Positions 35,936-45,569 of a stretch of 64,000 nucleotides of DNA are shown piece after piece (position 1 is the stretch's first letter; the number at the start of each line of letters is the position of its first letter). A program made the position numbers and the translations under genes. Source of the stretch: Ornithinibacillus bavariensis (GTDB lineage Bacteria > Bacillota > Bacilli > Bacillales > Amphibacillaceae); assembly GCF_050433565.1 (NCBI RefSeq), contig NZ_JBNPWZ010000002.1, positions 124,001 to 188,000 of the forward strand, read 5' to 3'. The notes under the pieces were generated by a model. That model saw only the letters and a list, made by a program, of their open reading frames with translations. It had not been told where the DNA came from and did no database searches.

Positions 35936-36043
35936 GTGAACTTCAGTTTATTCGAATTGTCTTTTAGGAATAGTAACGCTAAGAGGCTGACTCTTACCAA
36001 AATAGCTATGTAAACCGCTGATTGCTCAGCGGTTGTTAAGTGG

Positions 36044-37291
36044 TTATTTAAAGGCTTCTACCGTGTAAACATTACCGGCATTCCAGATTAAATATTGGGT
36101 TATTCCTTGGTCGTGAAGGGCTTTAATTTGTTTTTGTACATCCTCTATGCTGTAGACACTTTTGTAGTCAAAGTCTTGAATCCAGGGGCGAATAACAGCT
36201 GCTTTTAAACCTTGGTTTTTTAGTTTGTTGTTGCGCATGTTTGCATCTTTCATGGCTTGAAGCATGATCTCGTATGGTGCACGGTCAGGGTTACTAATAC
36301 CATAGGAACCCGGTGCATAGTGTGAAGGGTAGGTCATCGGTGAAATATAATCCACGTTTGGGGAGATGTTTTCCCAAATCTGTCCAATCCCCATATCGTT
36401 TGTTGCTGTCGTTACTAATCCAAAGATGTCTGCAGATACATAGACAGGTTCGTTTTTTAACTTATCATTTGAATATTTAAGAAAGGCGAGGATATTTTCT
36501 GCTTTAGATAGTCGGTCTGGATTGTCAAAGGATACTTCTTGATCCACTCTTTTACCATTTTCTGGGAATCGTATATAGTCATATTGGATTTCGTCGAAGC
36601 CACTGTCACTAACTTCTTGAGCAATTGAAGTAATATAGTCCCATACCTCTCTTTTATAAGGGTCTACCCATTTTGTCCCTGCTGCATCTTGCCATATGGT
36701 ACCATTTTTTCTTTTCATGGCATAATCTCCTTTGTTTTCGGCAAGATAAGGGTCTTTGAATACAACAATTCGTGCAATAGTATATATACCTTCATCTTTG
36801 AAACGCTTTATGGTCTTTTTAAGGTCATTTATTGCTGGGTTACTATTTGAGCCAATTTCATTGGCTAATTCAATATTAGAATTATATGTTAGTTTCCCGT
36901 TGTCATCCTTAATATCGATGACTGCTGCATTGAGATTTGTACTTTTAATGAGATCAATATATTTTTGTACATTTTCTTCTCTTATCGAGGTACGATTAAG
37001 ATATATGCCTTTAACATCGACCTTTTTCGGTTTTTCCACTGTTTTCCTTATTGGCTTTGATTTCATTTCATCAATACTTAAGGATTGTACATGCTTTGTC
37101 GTATTAATACCTGAAGTAAGGCTTCTGATGTTATTTTCCAGTTTTTCACTGGTGAAATTTAGGCTCTTCCCAATCGAGGTAGCATTCTTTATATGATTAG
37201 CTAATGCTGTGCTAGGAGTTGTAGTTTGCCCCTGTGGTGCACAACCAAGAAGTAAGACGAATAAAAGTAAAGTAAATATTTTTTTTGTCAG
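36044..37291 (-). CDS. Glycoside-hydrolase-like lipoprotein with apparent CTG start
   Basis: A DUF4015 (putative glycosidase, TIM-barrel) lipoprotein of about 415 residues. An ATG at 37066 would give 340 residues without a signal peptide. The same frame stays open upstream through TKKIFTLLLFVLLLGCAPQG, a lipobox LLGC with Cys17, then a Gln/Thr linker. No ATG, GTG or TTG exists there; CTG at 37289-37291 sits 6 bases after GGGAGGG, so I place the start there (ATT at 37295-37297 is the only other option). The domain shows GIYLNRTSI, DIKDDNGKLTY, ARIVVFKDP, the acidic FDEIQYDYIRFPE and SADIFGL. The family probably acts on cell-wall or other polysaccharide at the outer face of the membrane. Confidence 0.75.
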   Translation of the reverse strand: MTKKIFTLLLFVLLLGCAPQGQTTTPSTALANHIKNATSIGKSLNFTSEKLENNIRSLTSGINTTKHVQSLSIDEMKSKPIRKTVEKPKKVDVKGIYLNRTSIREENVQKYIDLIKSTNLNAAVIDIKDDNGKLTYNSNIELANEIGSNSNPAINDLKKTIKRFKDEGIYTIARIVVFKDPYLAENKGDYAMKRKNGTIWQDAAGTKWVDPYKREVWDYITSIAQEVSDSGFDEIQYDYIRFPENGKRVDQEVSFDNPDRLSKAENILAFLKYSNDKLKNEPVYVSADIFGLVTTATNDMGIGQIWENISPNVDYISPMTYPSHYAPGSYGISNPDRAPYEIMLQAMKDANMRNNKLKNQGLKAAVIRPWIQDFDYKSVYSIEDVQKQIKALHDQGITQYLIWNAGNVYTVEAFK

Positions 37292-37439
37292 TTTAATCCC
37301 TCCCTTTGCTATTACGTTTTGTACATATGGCCTTTTTAATTCGAGTTATAAATTAGTAATTACGTGTGATTTTTCATATATAGAAATGTGTAAAAAAAGA
37401 AGGGCTACAGAAAGCGAAACAAAAGAAAAAAGCGAAGTA

Positions 37440-39437
37440 TTATGTCTTCGCTTTTCCAATGGTTTCTATATACCACCTTTCAAATTCATTGATAGGAATA
37501 GGTTTGCTATAGAAATATCCTTGTCCATAAACGCCATGGGAGGATAGTAATTCAATTTGTTCCTTCGTTTCAATTCCTTCTACTACGACCTTTGTATTAA
37601 TTCTTTTACCGATTTGGATAATTGCTTCAAGTAGTGACTTTACTCGGTTGTTCTTCAATGAATCATTTAGGAAGGAACGGTCGATTTTTAATTCATCGAT
37701 TTTAATATTTCGGATCATACTTAAGGAAGAATATCCAATTCCAAAATCGTCTAGAGAAACACGTACACCAAGATTTCGTAATTCCAAGATATTATTCTTC
37801 GCATCTTCATAATATAGAAAAGAACTTTCCGTTATTTCTAATGTCAAATAATTTGGTTCAACCTCTTCTTCCAGCAAAATAGAACGGATACGGTCAATAA
37901 AGGTAGGCGCCATCAGTTGTCTAGTAGATATATTTACAGAAATTGGAAAAAGATGGATGTTCTTATTCTTGAATCGCTTAATATCCATACAAGCTTGACG
38001 GATTACCCATTCGCCAATAGGCATAATTAGTCCTGTTTCCTCTGCGATTGGAATAAATTCGTCAGGCGGAATATGTCCTAACTCACATTTCCAGCGAAGC
38101 AAAGCTTCTGCCCCAACCATTCGATAGGTTGAAATATCGAATTGTGGTTGATAATGAACAGTTAATTCATTATTCTCAATTGCTTTATGTAAATATGTTT
38201 CTAAAATCATTTTCCGCTTCATTTTTTTATTTAGTTCATCATTGTAGAACTGGTAATTATTTTTACCATTTTCCTTAGCAAGGAACATGGCAAAATCCGC
38301 TTTTTTGATTAAACTTTCTGCATTATCTCTATGGTCTATGTTCATACTAATTCCAATACTTGGTGTAGAAATGATTTCTATTCCATTTATTGAATATGGG
38401 GGAGACATTTCCTTAATAATTTTTTGGGAAAGATTCTCAATTTCGGCTAAGCTTCGGCCTTCGGCTAAAACTAAAAATTCATCTCCACTTTGGCGGGAAA
38501 CCACATCACTAGGACGAAGAATTGTTTTTAAACGGTTGGCTATTTTAATGAGTAGTTCATCACCGACACTGTGTCCAAGTGTATCATTAACTCGTTTGAA
38601 ATTATCAAAATCAATAAACATTACAGCTAATGGACGACCATATTTCTTGGAAGATAGTAATGCTGTATCTAAATAGTTCTGGAACCATTTACGATTAGTT
38701 AGTCCAGTTAATGAATCATAGTGTATCAGGTGATTCATTTTTTGTTCGGCCCTTTTTTGGTCCGTAACATCAAAAATGACTCCATCCACTCTTGAAACCG
38801 TCCCATCCTTTTCTACATATGGTGTTGCACGATCCTCTAACCAACGGATTTCACCATTGGCGTGATAAAAACGATACGTAATGGAGGTTTTCTTTCCCGC
38901 TTTTTGTTGCAGGTGAGCCTCTTGTATGATTTTTTTATCTTCTGGATGGACAACATCCATCCAGTGATTAGGATTCTCCTTTAGTTTTTCACTGGTTACA
39001 CCATATATTTCTGCATAACCTTCAGAAAAGGTTTGCTCGTTTGTTTCAAGGTCCCATGTCCAAAACGTAATATCATTATTCTCAAATATTGTTTTTAACT
39101 GAGCTTCATTTGTTTTGATTTTCCATCCTAAAGTGCCAATAGATAAAGCGATAAATAATCCAATAACATATGGGAAAAGATTTTCAACAGATAATTCATT
39201 TGGCGATGATATGATTCCCATTATCATATAAACTCCACCAAGAATTATAAAAATGGTAATACCGCCAAAGATACCTCCATAATACGAAAATAATACAACC
39301 ATGATAAGGCTTACATACCAATAGAAGCCCATCGTTTGAAGGGATGCATATTCTTCCATATAGATGGTAATTGCGATAACAAATATCCCAATGATCCAGA
39401 GAAACAATGGAACTTTTTTTATACTAAATGGACTCAT
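37440..39437 (-). CDS. PAS-GGDEF-EAL c-di-GMP protein with membrane N-terminus
   Basis: A 665-residue protein. Residues 1-105 contain about four membrane helices. Residues about 110-230 are a PAS domain (TIFENNDITFWTWDLETNEQ, ending in DVTDQKRAEQ). Residues about 235-395 are GGDEF with DSLTGLTNRKWF and the active-site variant SGDEF. Residues about 410-655 are EAL with GAEALLRW, DDFGIGYSSLSM and EGIET. The EAL motifs look intact, so it may degrade c-di-GMP; SGDEF variants can retain cyclase activity in some proteins. The start ATG is at 39437. It is divergent from the PAS-GGDEF gene at 39809, 371 bases away. Confidence 0.88.
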   Translation of the reverse strand: MSPFSIKKVPLFLWIIGIFVIAITIYMEEYASLQTMGFYWYVSLIMVVLFSYYGGIFGGITIFIILGGVYMIMGIISSPNELSVENLFPYVIGLFIALSIGTLGWKIKTNEAQLKTIFENNDITFWTWDLETNEQTFSEGYAEIYGVTSEKLKENPNHWMDVVHPEDKKIIQEAHLQQKAGKKTSITYRFYHANGEIRWLEDRATPYVEKDGTVSRVDGVIFDVTDQKRAEQKMNHLIHYDSLTGLTNRKWFQNYLDTALLSSKKYGRPLAVMFIDFDNFKRVNDTLGHSVGDELLIKIANRLKTILRPSDVVSRQSGDEFLVLAEGRSLAEIENLSQKIIKEMSPPYSINGIEIISTPSIGISMNIDHRDNAESLIKKADFAMFLAKENGKNNYQFYNDELNKKMKRKMILETYLHKAIENNELTVHYQPQFDISTYRMVGAEALLRWKCELGHIPPDEFIPIAEETGLIMPIGEWVIRQACMDIKRFKNKNIHLFPISVNISTRQLMAPTFIDRIRSILLEEEVEPNYLTLEITESSFLYYEDAKNNILELRNLGVRVSLDDFGIGYSSLSMIRNIKIDELKIDRSFLNDSLKNNRVKSLLEAIIQIGKRINTKVVVEGIETKEQIELLSSHGVYGQGYFYSKPIPINEFERWYIETIGKAKT

Positions 39438-39808
39438 AACGACTCACCTGTCAAAAAATGTCGAATTTGGTAGCTGCTACTAAGTAGTTTATCACAATTT
39501 TTAAAAAAAGAAAAAATACTATATAGAAGCAGAATTATTTTTCGTAAAATTTAAAAAGATGGAAAAGAGGATTTTGATGGAGCCCTCAGGTACCCAGCAT
39601 AGGATGAAATTACAAGATAATAATCATTTTCAAAGGGAAGCACTTTAGATATAATATACTTTCCTCTTACGTTTACTAGCTTTTTCGTTATTTGTAGGTA
39701 TTAAGTCCTATTGCTTTTGTAGGTATTTTTTAGTATTTTTTAACTATATTTTAGATATTCAGAATCGATTTTACATACCTTATTTTAAGAAATCGAGTGT
39801 GAGGGTAA
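39438..39808. other. Divergent promoter region between two c-di-GMP genes
   Basis: A 371-base AT-rich region that must hold promoters for both directions. Two direct TTTGTAGGTATT copies (39703-39714 and 39717-39728, approximate) are visible. No hairpin or gene was recognised. Confidence 0.4.
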
Positions 39809-41479
39809 ATGAGAAAACAAAGGGATAACTTCTTAAATAATGTCCTCTTAAATGGAATTCAAGACATGGTTTATATCATGGAAGTGATAGAGGATAGCCA
39901 TTTTGTCTATCATTTTATTAATCATGCTGTGAAAAGATATGCAGGTATTACGAACGAGGTTATTGGCAAATCCTTCGACGAAGTTTTGGATAAACAAAAA
40001 GCAAAGTTTCTATTTGAAAAATATCAAAAAGCTGTAGAAATAAAGGATCTCGTAGTATATGAAGACTTTTTCCCCTCTCCACTTGGTGAGGTACGATACG
40101 GTGAAAATGTTTTAACGCCACTTTTTGATGAAAATGGTAATTGTACACATGTGGTCACAGTTGTAAAAGATATAACAGAAAGAAGATTAGCAGAGAAAGC
40201 TGCTATAGTCGCACGTGAGCAGTTAAATGAGCAGAAACAGCGATATCAATCCCTTTTTGAATATAACATAGATGCAGTTATTGCGATTGATAGAGAAGGG
40301 GTGATTGTTACAGGGAATCGTTCATTAGAGCTAGTCACTGGTAATAGTATTGCTGATATAAGAGGGAAACTGTATACGAGCCTTGTCTTAGAAGAAGATA
40401 TTCCTATCGTTGAAAAGTATTTTAATATTGCCATCAATGGTATTTTAGAAGAGTTTCATATGCGATTAAAGAATAGAGATGGGAAAAAAATTGAAACTGT
40501 TGTAAAGCTTACACCAATAATTGTTAATAATGAAACAGTCGGGATATATGCTATTTGTAAAGATATATCTGAGCAGATAAAAATGAAAAATAAATACACG
40601 GAAAGTGAAAATAAATTTGAAATTATTGCAGAAAACTCCGGTGATTTGATAACCATGCTTGATCAGTATGGCAAAATTTCTTATGTCTCACCATCCTATC
40701 GTGATGTCCTTCAGGCTAATCCAGAGGAATATATCGGGAGAGAATTTTATCATAATGTTCATCCAGAGGATATTGAGCATTTACTTCAATCCTTTGAAGT
40801 TTCCAAAACTACTGGAAAGCCATGGATTGCACAATTTAGACAAAAACATCAATCGGTTGGATGGATATGGTCTGAATTAAAGGGTTCTCCAGTGTATAAC
40901 TATGTTGGAGAATTTAAGCAAATGGTTGTTCTTTCTAGGGATATATCTTCTCGTAAAAATTACGAGGAAAAATTGAAATACTTCGCATATCACGATTCGT
41001 TGACTGGACTTCCTAATCGCAGATATTTCGCAATGCAGCTTAAAGAAGCGCTAGATTTATTTGAGAAAAATCATGAAACCTTCGCGGTTATTATTATGGA
41101 CTTGGACCGTTTTAAAGCGATAAATGATACATTTGGACATGATATTGGTGACAAAGCTATTTCTGAATTTGCATTGCGGGTTGCTAAACAAATACATCCA
41201 ACTGATACACTTGCACGTCTTGGTGGAGATGAATTCGTCCTATTAGTAAGAGGTAGGACAGATGTGCAGGACGTAATCCAAGTTGCAGAGGATATTATTA
41301 AGGTAGTAAAAGATCCATGGTGTATCGAGAATGCACAATTTAATACGACTACTAGTATTGGAATATCCTTGTTAGCTGAGGATAGAGTAAATACTTATGA
41401 ATCTTTGTTTAAGAATGCTGACCAAGCTCTTTATGAAGCAAAAAATGCAGGCGGTAATCAATATGCCATAAGAAGGTAA
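39809..41479 (+). CDS. Multi-PAS diguanylate cyclase
   Basis: A 556-residue soluble protein with three PAS domains (about 10-125, 135-255, 265-385) followed by a GGDEF domain (about 390-555). The third PAS ends in QMVVLSRDISSRKNYEEKL, then DSLTGLPNRRYF, FAVIIMDLDRFKAINDTFGH and an intact RLGGDEFVL active site. No EAL domain is present, so it is predicted to make c-di-GMP. PAS domains could bind haem, flavin or other ligands; none is diagnostic. The start ATG has a weak site (GTGAGGGTAA). It ends in a strong hairpin. Confidence 0.88.
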   Translation: MRKQRDNFLNNVLLNGIQDMVYIMEVIEDSHFVYHFINHAVKRYAGITNEVIGKSFDEVLDKQKAKFLFEKYQKAVEIKDLVVYEDFFPSPLGEVRYGENVLTPLFDENGNCTHVVTVVKDITERRLAEKAAIVAREQLNEQKQRYQSLFEYNIDAVIAIDREGVIVTGNRSLELVTGNSIADIRGKLYTSLVLEEDIPIVEKYFNIAINGILEEFHMRLKNRDGKKIETVVKLTPIIVNNETVGIYAICKDISEQIKMKNKYTESENKFEIIAENSGDLITMLDQYGKISYVSPSYRDVLQANPEEYIGREFYHNVHPEDIEHLLQSFEVSKTTGKPWIAQFRQKHQSVGWIWSELKGSPVYNYVGEFKQMVVLSRDISSRKNYEEKLKYFAYHDSLTGLPNRRYFAMQLKEALDLFEKNHETFAVIIMDLDRFKAINDTFGHDIGDKAISEFALRVAKQIHPTDTLARLGGDEFVLLVRGRTDVQDVIQVAEDIIKVVKDPWCIENAQFNTTTSIGISLLAEDRVNTYESLFKNADQALYEAKNAGGNQYAIRR

Positions 41480-41480
41480 T

Positions 41481-41524
41481 AGAGGATGCTTTACGAGGGA
41501 TTATTCCCCCATAAAGCATCCTCT
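41481..41524. terminator. Bidirectional terminator hairpin
   Basis: AGAGGATGCTTTA / TAAAGCATCCTCT perfect 13-bp stem. The stop codon of the small minus-strand gene lies in the stem, so it serves converging genes. Confidence 0.75.
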
Positions 41525-41661
41525 ATGTGTGATGTATGAATTATAGTTTCTACTTTAGCTGTCTCTGTTTTACCGATAATCTGTTGTAGTAGAAAATAAG
41601 CAAACCCTAAAACCGCAATAACAAGCAGAATCATAATAACAACGATGAATTTACCTTTCAA
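41491..41661 (-). CDS. Small single-span membrane protein
   Basis: About 56 residues. TTG 41661 follows GAGGGTG by 8 bases (GTG at 41670 is an alternative, too close to the site). One hydrophobic segment, KFIVVIMILLVIAVLGFAYF, is followed by a polar tail ending DALWGNNPS. No family recognised. It is converging with the diguanylate cyclase gene. Confidence 0.5.
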   Translation of the reverse strand: MKGKFIVVIMILLVIAVLGFAYFLLQQIIGKTETAKVETIIHTSHIEDALWGNNPS

Positions 41662-41766
41662 ATTTTTCACCCTCGATTCTATTAAATAAATAACTTGATA
41701 TAAGCCTAGCAAATCTCTTTTTTCCTGGCAATTAGGAAAGTTCACTTCTACGTATGGAAGGTTGGT

Positions 41767-42882
41767 TTATTTAAAAAGTGCACCATGTACATCATAATCT
41801 TTTAGCTCTATGTCAAGTTTTTCACCTAATGCCAGCTTTGCTAGCTGAGTACCAACAAATGGTCCGGTGGTAAGACCTGATGAACCTAATCCATTAGCAA
41901 GCATTAATCCGCTTATTCCTTGAATTGTACCAATTACTGGCAGAAATTCAGGTGTGAATGGGCGAAACCCTACTCGTGCTTCAAGTATAGGGCTATCGGA
42001 TAAGGAAGGCAATACCTCCAGTGCCTTTGATAAAATATCATGGATTCCGCCAGCTGTAATGCGCTGGTCAAAGCCAACATCATTTTCATGTGTTGCACCA
42101 ATTACTAGTCGGTGTTTAAAAGGAACGATCGATTGACTTGTTGGAGGCATTAGCACTGGCCAATGATTTGCTTCCTCATTTTGTAATTCAAGATGTAAAA
42201 GCTGTCCCTTTTGTCCTCTCGCTTGAAAATGGATTCCAAGAGGTTGTAATAATTCTCCCATCCATGCTCCACAAGCAGCAATTACTGTCTTTGCTTCATA
42301 TATGGTGTCATTTATATAGATTCCTTTGACACGTGAATTACTATGATAAAGGGTTGCATGGCCGTCAAGTAGCTCAGCACCATACTTTTTGGCAGCACGT
42401 AATAATGCATTTCGGAAAACACGTCCATCAACTCGTGCTGCTCCACTTATATGAATGGAGCTATAAGATTCATCAAGCAATGGGAATAGTTCTCTAGTTT
42501 GTTTCGGTGATAGTAGGGAAATTTCTCCTATTTCAGGGGCTTCCTCCTTTCTAGTAATCGCTCTCTCCTTCATCGCTAGTAACTTTTCTTCTGCATGATG
42601 AATGCTAAGGGCACCAACCTTTGCATAACCTGTTTCTATCTCACCATCTTCCTTTAGCTCTCGGACAATAGAAGGATAAATACGTGCACCATTTCTTGCA
42701 AGTGAATACCATTTTTTGTTTCTACGTTGTGATAGCCAAGGGCAAATTACACCGGCAGCGGCATCTGTAGCCTGTCCATTTCCAGATTGGTCAACTAGAA
42801 GTATGTCAGCACCACTTTTTGCGAGTTTATAGGCTGTCGTTGCTCCAAGAATTCCACCACCAACAATTATAAAATCTTTCAT
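41767..42882 (-). CDS. FAD-dependent oxidoreductase (DAO family)
   Basis: A 371-residue flavoprotein. ATG 42882 follows AAGAGGATT; the frame opens earlier at 42900. The N-terminal dinucleotide motif is IIVGGGILGATTAYKLAKSG, followed by LLVDQ. The FAD-contact GAARVDGRVFRNALLRAAKK, and near the end RVGFRPFTPEFLPVIG and LANGLGSSGLTTGP, are typical of the DAO/glycine oxidase (ThiO-like) group. It likely oxidises an amine such as a D-amino acid or glycine, but the substrate is not readable. No thi genes adjoin it, so a ThiO role is not supported. Confidence 0.85.
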   Translation of the reverse strand: MKDFIIVGGGILGATTAYKLAKSGADILLVDQSGNGQATDAAAGVICPWLSQRRNKKWYSLARNGARIYPSIVRELKEDGEIETGYAKVGALSIHHAEEKLLAMKERAITRKEEAPEIGEISLLSPKQTRELFPLLDESYSSIHISGAARVDGRVFRNALLRAAKKYGAELLDGHATLYHSNSRVKGIYINDTIYEAKTVIAACGAWMGELLQPLGIHFQARGQKGQLLHLELQNEEANHWPVLMPPTSQSIVPFKHRLVIGATHENDVGFDQRITAGGIHDILSKALEVLPSLSDSPILEARVGFRPFTPEFLPVIGTIQGISGLMLANGLGSSGLTTGPFVGTQLAKLALGEKLDIELKDYDVHGALFK

Positions 42883-43050
42883 AGTCAAAATCCTCTTCAA
42901 TAAAAATCTTCTATATTAACTATAAGAATTATTATTGAAAATGTAAAATTACTAGGTAAAACAATTTAATCTAATAAATTTTTATGGTAATCTTGTATCT
43001 GGATATAATGGATTATAAGCTATACATATAAAGGATAAAGGAGAATGAAG

Positions 43051-43983
43051 ATGAGTAAAACACTAGTTTTTGGTCATAAAAATCCTGACACAGATACAAT
43101 ATGTTCAGCGCTCGCTTATGCTAACCTAAAAAATAAATTAGGTGTGAATGCTGAACCTGCACGTCTTGGTGAGGTTAATAAAGAAACCAACTATGCATTG
43201 ACCTATTTTAATGTAGAAGCACCGCAACTTATTGATGCAGTCCCAGCGGATGTTGAACAAGTTATTTTAGTCGATCATAATGAATTTCAACAAAGTGTAA
43301 GTAATATTAAGGATGTTCGAATTTCAGAGGTTATCGATCATCATCGAGTATCTAATTTTGAAACAAAAGAACCACTTTATTTCCGTGCTGAACCAGTTGG
43401 CTGTACAGCAACCATCTTATACAAAATGTATAAGGAAAATGACATTGAAGTAACAAAGGAAATAGCTGGTCTACTCTTATCTGCCATTATTTCTGATTCT
43501 CTATTACTTAAATCTCCAACCTGTACACAGGAGGATGTTGATGCAGCCCATGAGCTTGCTGATATAGCTGGTGTAGAACTAGAAAAGTACGGACTAGATA
43601 TGTTACAAGCAGGAGCCGATTTAAGTGATAAATCAGCTACCGAATTAATCTCGATGGATGCAAAAGAATTTGCAATGGGTGATGCAAAGGTTGAAATTGC
43701 TCAAGTAAATACGGTAGATGCTAGCAAAGTTTATGAGCTTCAAGCAGAATTAGAAGAAGTAATGGATAAAGCAATTAATGAAAAAGGATTAGATTTATTC
43801 CTCTTTGTTGTAACAGACATTATAAACAATGATTCTGAAGTATTAGCACGTGGTAAGGGTTATGAAAAGGTAGCAGATGCATTTGGTGTAACACTTGATA
43901 ACAGTCATCGTGCATTATTAAAAGGTGTTGTATCTCGTAAAAAACAAATCGTTACTGCATTAACTGACGCTTTTACAAAATAA
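43051..43983 (+). CDS. ppaC: Manganese-dependent inorganic pyrophosphatase
   Basis: A 310-residue family II pyrophosphatase. ATG 43051 is 7 bases from AAAGGAG; an ATG at 43045 is too close. The DHH-type motifs are complete: FGHKNPDTDTICSA, VDHNE, DHHRV and SRKKQIV. It hydrolyses PPi to phosphate and needs Mn2+ or Co2+. It is monocistronic with a terminator. Confidence 0.95.
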   Translation: MSKTLVFGHKNPDTDTICSALAYANLKNKLGVNAEPARLGEVNKETNYALTYFNVEAPQLIDAVPADVEQVILVDHNEFQQSVSNIKDVRISEVIDHHRVSNFETKEPLYFRAEPVGCTATILYKMYKENDIEVTKEIAGLLLSAIISDSLLLKSPTCTQEDVDAAHELADIAGVELEKYGLDMLQAGADLSDKSATELISMDAKEFAMGDAKVEIAQVNTVDASKVYELQAELEEVMDKAINEKGLDLFLFVVTDIINNDSEVLARGKGYEKVADAFGVTLDNSHRALLKGVVSRKKQIVTALTDAFTK

Positions 43984-43998
43984 TAGTCAATAATAATC

Positions 43999-44023
43999 GC
44001 CTCCATATCCATGGGGGCTCTTT
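43999..44023 (+). terminator. Terminator after ppaC
   Basis: GCCTCCAT / ATGGGGGC stem with a short loop and CTCTTTAT tail. Confidence 0.65.
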
Positions 44024-44117
44024 ATGTTGGAAGTAGAACAGACTTATTTATTTGGAGAATAGGGAAGGGTATATTTCTTTCACTAAATAATAGAAGAAGC
44101 TATAAAATTAATATAAA

Positions 44118-44141
44118 TAGCCTTGGTGTAAACCAAGGCTA
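44118..44141. terminator. Hairpin, terminator of the small minus-strand gene
   Basis: TAGCCTTGG / CCAAGGCTA perfect 9-bp stem with a 6-base loop. Confidence 0.7.
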
Positions 44142-44167
44142 AATTAATAGGAGAGAGGGTTCAGTTG

Positions 44168-44332
44168 TTATTGTTTTCTTATACGATTAATTAGGCTGAC
44201 AATGGAATGGTTTGTTTTTGAAGATTTTCTTACAGGTGTTATTTGATAACGCATACTGTTCGCATTTTGACTCAGTTTAGCTTGCATTTGTCGTATTGAT
44301 TCAGCTACCTTTTGTTTTGCTTCTTCTAACAT
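44168..44332 (-). CDS. Hypothetical 54-residue basic protein
   Basis: MLEEAKQKVAESIRQMQAKL begins a helical, Gln-rich segment, followed by a basic tail ending SLINRIRKQ. The ribosome site is excellent (GAAAGGAGG, 6 bases before ATG), which is the main reason to call it. No family recognised. Confidence 0.65.
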   Translation of the reverse strand: MLEEAKQKVAESIRQMQAKLSQNANSMRYQITPVRKSSKTNHSIVSLINRIRKQ

Positions 44333-44423
44333 TTAAAAAACCTCCTTTCTAAAATTATCATATGAAAGGAGGTAGTACTTGCTAGTGTGTTTCTATTATT
44401 TCTATTTAAATTGATTGAAATAG

Positions 44424-44969
44424 TTACTTGTTATCCTTCATTAGTTTAGACATTATTTCTGTCATCTCAGCTAGTTTCTTTTCATCACTCATCACTTCCT
44501 GCATCATCTCCATGGCTGTTTGCTTCATTTCAGGGTTATTCATCATCTTCTTAAATAAATCATTCACATCGCCATTTTCCCCTAAATTTTTAAATAGGTC
44601 ATTTAGGTTACCATTCTTCATCGCATTTAACACTCCTTTAATAGGTATTTTTTTAAGCAAATTTCTTGTAGAATGAAGTACCTTTTTTGTAAATTCCTTT
44701 CCTTTCTCTGAATTTATTAGATTGATAATGCTCTGGATTTTATCCGAAAAATCAGAATTAATATCTTTGTTCTGCCATTCTATACGAATTTGCTCAAATA
44801 GGTTATCTAGAGGCTTTCCCTGATTATTGTTGTTCATTTTCGATAAAATTGGACTTGTCATTGGTTTTCCTTTCGGTTGGATAGTATCCTCCTCTGTGGA
44901 ATCGATCTGGTTAGCCTTTGCCCGACGATATTTTCCGGCAGCGGTATTTTTAAAGGAAATCTGCTTCAT
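44424..44969 (-). CDS. Hypothetical Met/Lys-rich protein
   Basis: A 181-residue protein. The frame is open to 45122, but ATG 44969 follows AAGGTGGTGA and is chosen. The N-terminus is basic (KQISFKNTAAGKYRRAKANQ), the middle helical, and the C-terminus Met-rich with two similar pieces, NLNDLFKNLGENG and DVNDLFKKMMNNP, then MEMMQEVMSDEKKLAEM. The duplicated NDLFK motif suggests an internal repeat. No recognised domain; a spore or surface role is possible but not shown. Confidence 0.65.
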   Translation of the reverse strand: MKQISFKNTAAGKYRRAKANQIDSTEEDTIQPKGKPMTSPILSKMNNNNQGKPLDNLFEQIRIEWQNKDINSDFSDKIQSIINLINSEKGKEFTKKVLHSTRNLLKKIPIKGVLNAMKNGNLNDLFKNLGENGDVNDLFKKMMNNPEMKQTAMEMMQEVMSDEKKLAEMTEIMSKLMKDNK

Positions 44970-45220
44970 GAAAATCACCACCTTTGTTAACAGTACTTTC
45001 TTTACATTGGTACGTATAAAGGTCTCCATTGGTAAGTGTGTAAGTCTATTTTTAATATTAAATATATGCTTGCCTACTAGAAGTAAAGTTAATAGGTTAT
45101 CAAACCTATTGAAGATAACCATTTTTTAATAGAGAAGTTATTTCGTCCAAACTGAATGAAAAGAGTTACATAATGTATTAATGTGAGGCCTCATAGTAAA
45201 GCTATAGGAGGTGTTTGTAG

Positions 45221-45310
45221 ATGCTAGCAGCATTTGTATTGCTATTCGTATGGTTCGTTATCTTTACACCGATTATCCTATTGATTGCGCTTCTTGCAGC
45301 TTTAACTTAA
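45221..45310 (+). CDS. 29-residue hydrophobic peptide
   Basis: ATG at 45221 after TATAGGAGGTG, then MLAAFVLLFVWFVIFTPIIL and a short further hydrophobic run. It is a single membrane span with no charged residues. A strong terminator follows, so this is a separate transcription unit. Small membrane peptides of this type are common in spore formers; function unknown. Confidence 0.65.
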   Translation: MLAAFVLLFVWFVIFTPIILLIALLAALT

Positions 45311-45358
45311 ATCAATAGATAGGGTCCGACTAACCATTTATAACTCCAACATTTATTG

Positions 45359-45393
45359 GTAGTAGCTATCATTTGATAGCTACTACTTTTTTT
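45359..45393 (+). terminator. Terminator after the small hydrophobic peptide gene
   Basis: GTAGTAGCTATC / GATAGCTACTAC perfect 12-bp stem, ATTT loop, then seven T residues. Confidence 0.9.
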
Positions 45394-45569
45394 AGTAGGT
45401 GCGAGTCGAGTCGTATATGAATGGTAAATATCATTATAGAAATAGCTATATTTTGATATAAGGTAAGGGTGTAGCATCATGTAACCAATTCAAAATGTAT
45501 TGCTAACTGCGAATGAATAAATTTTCCTGACCACACAACACTAACAACATACCTGAAAGGAGGGACATA

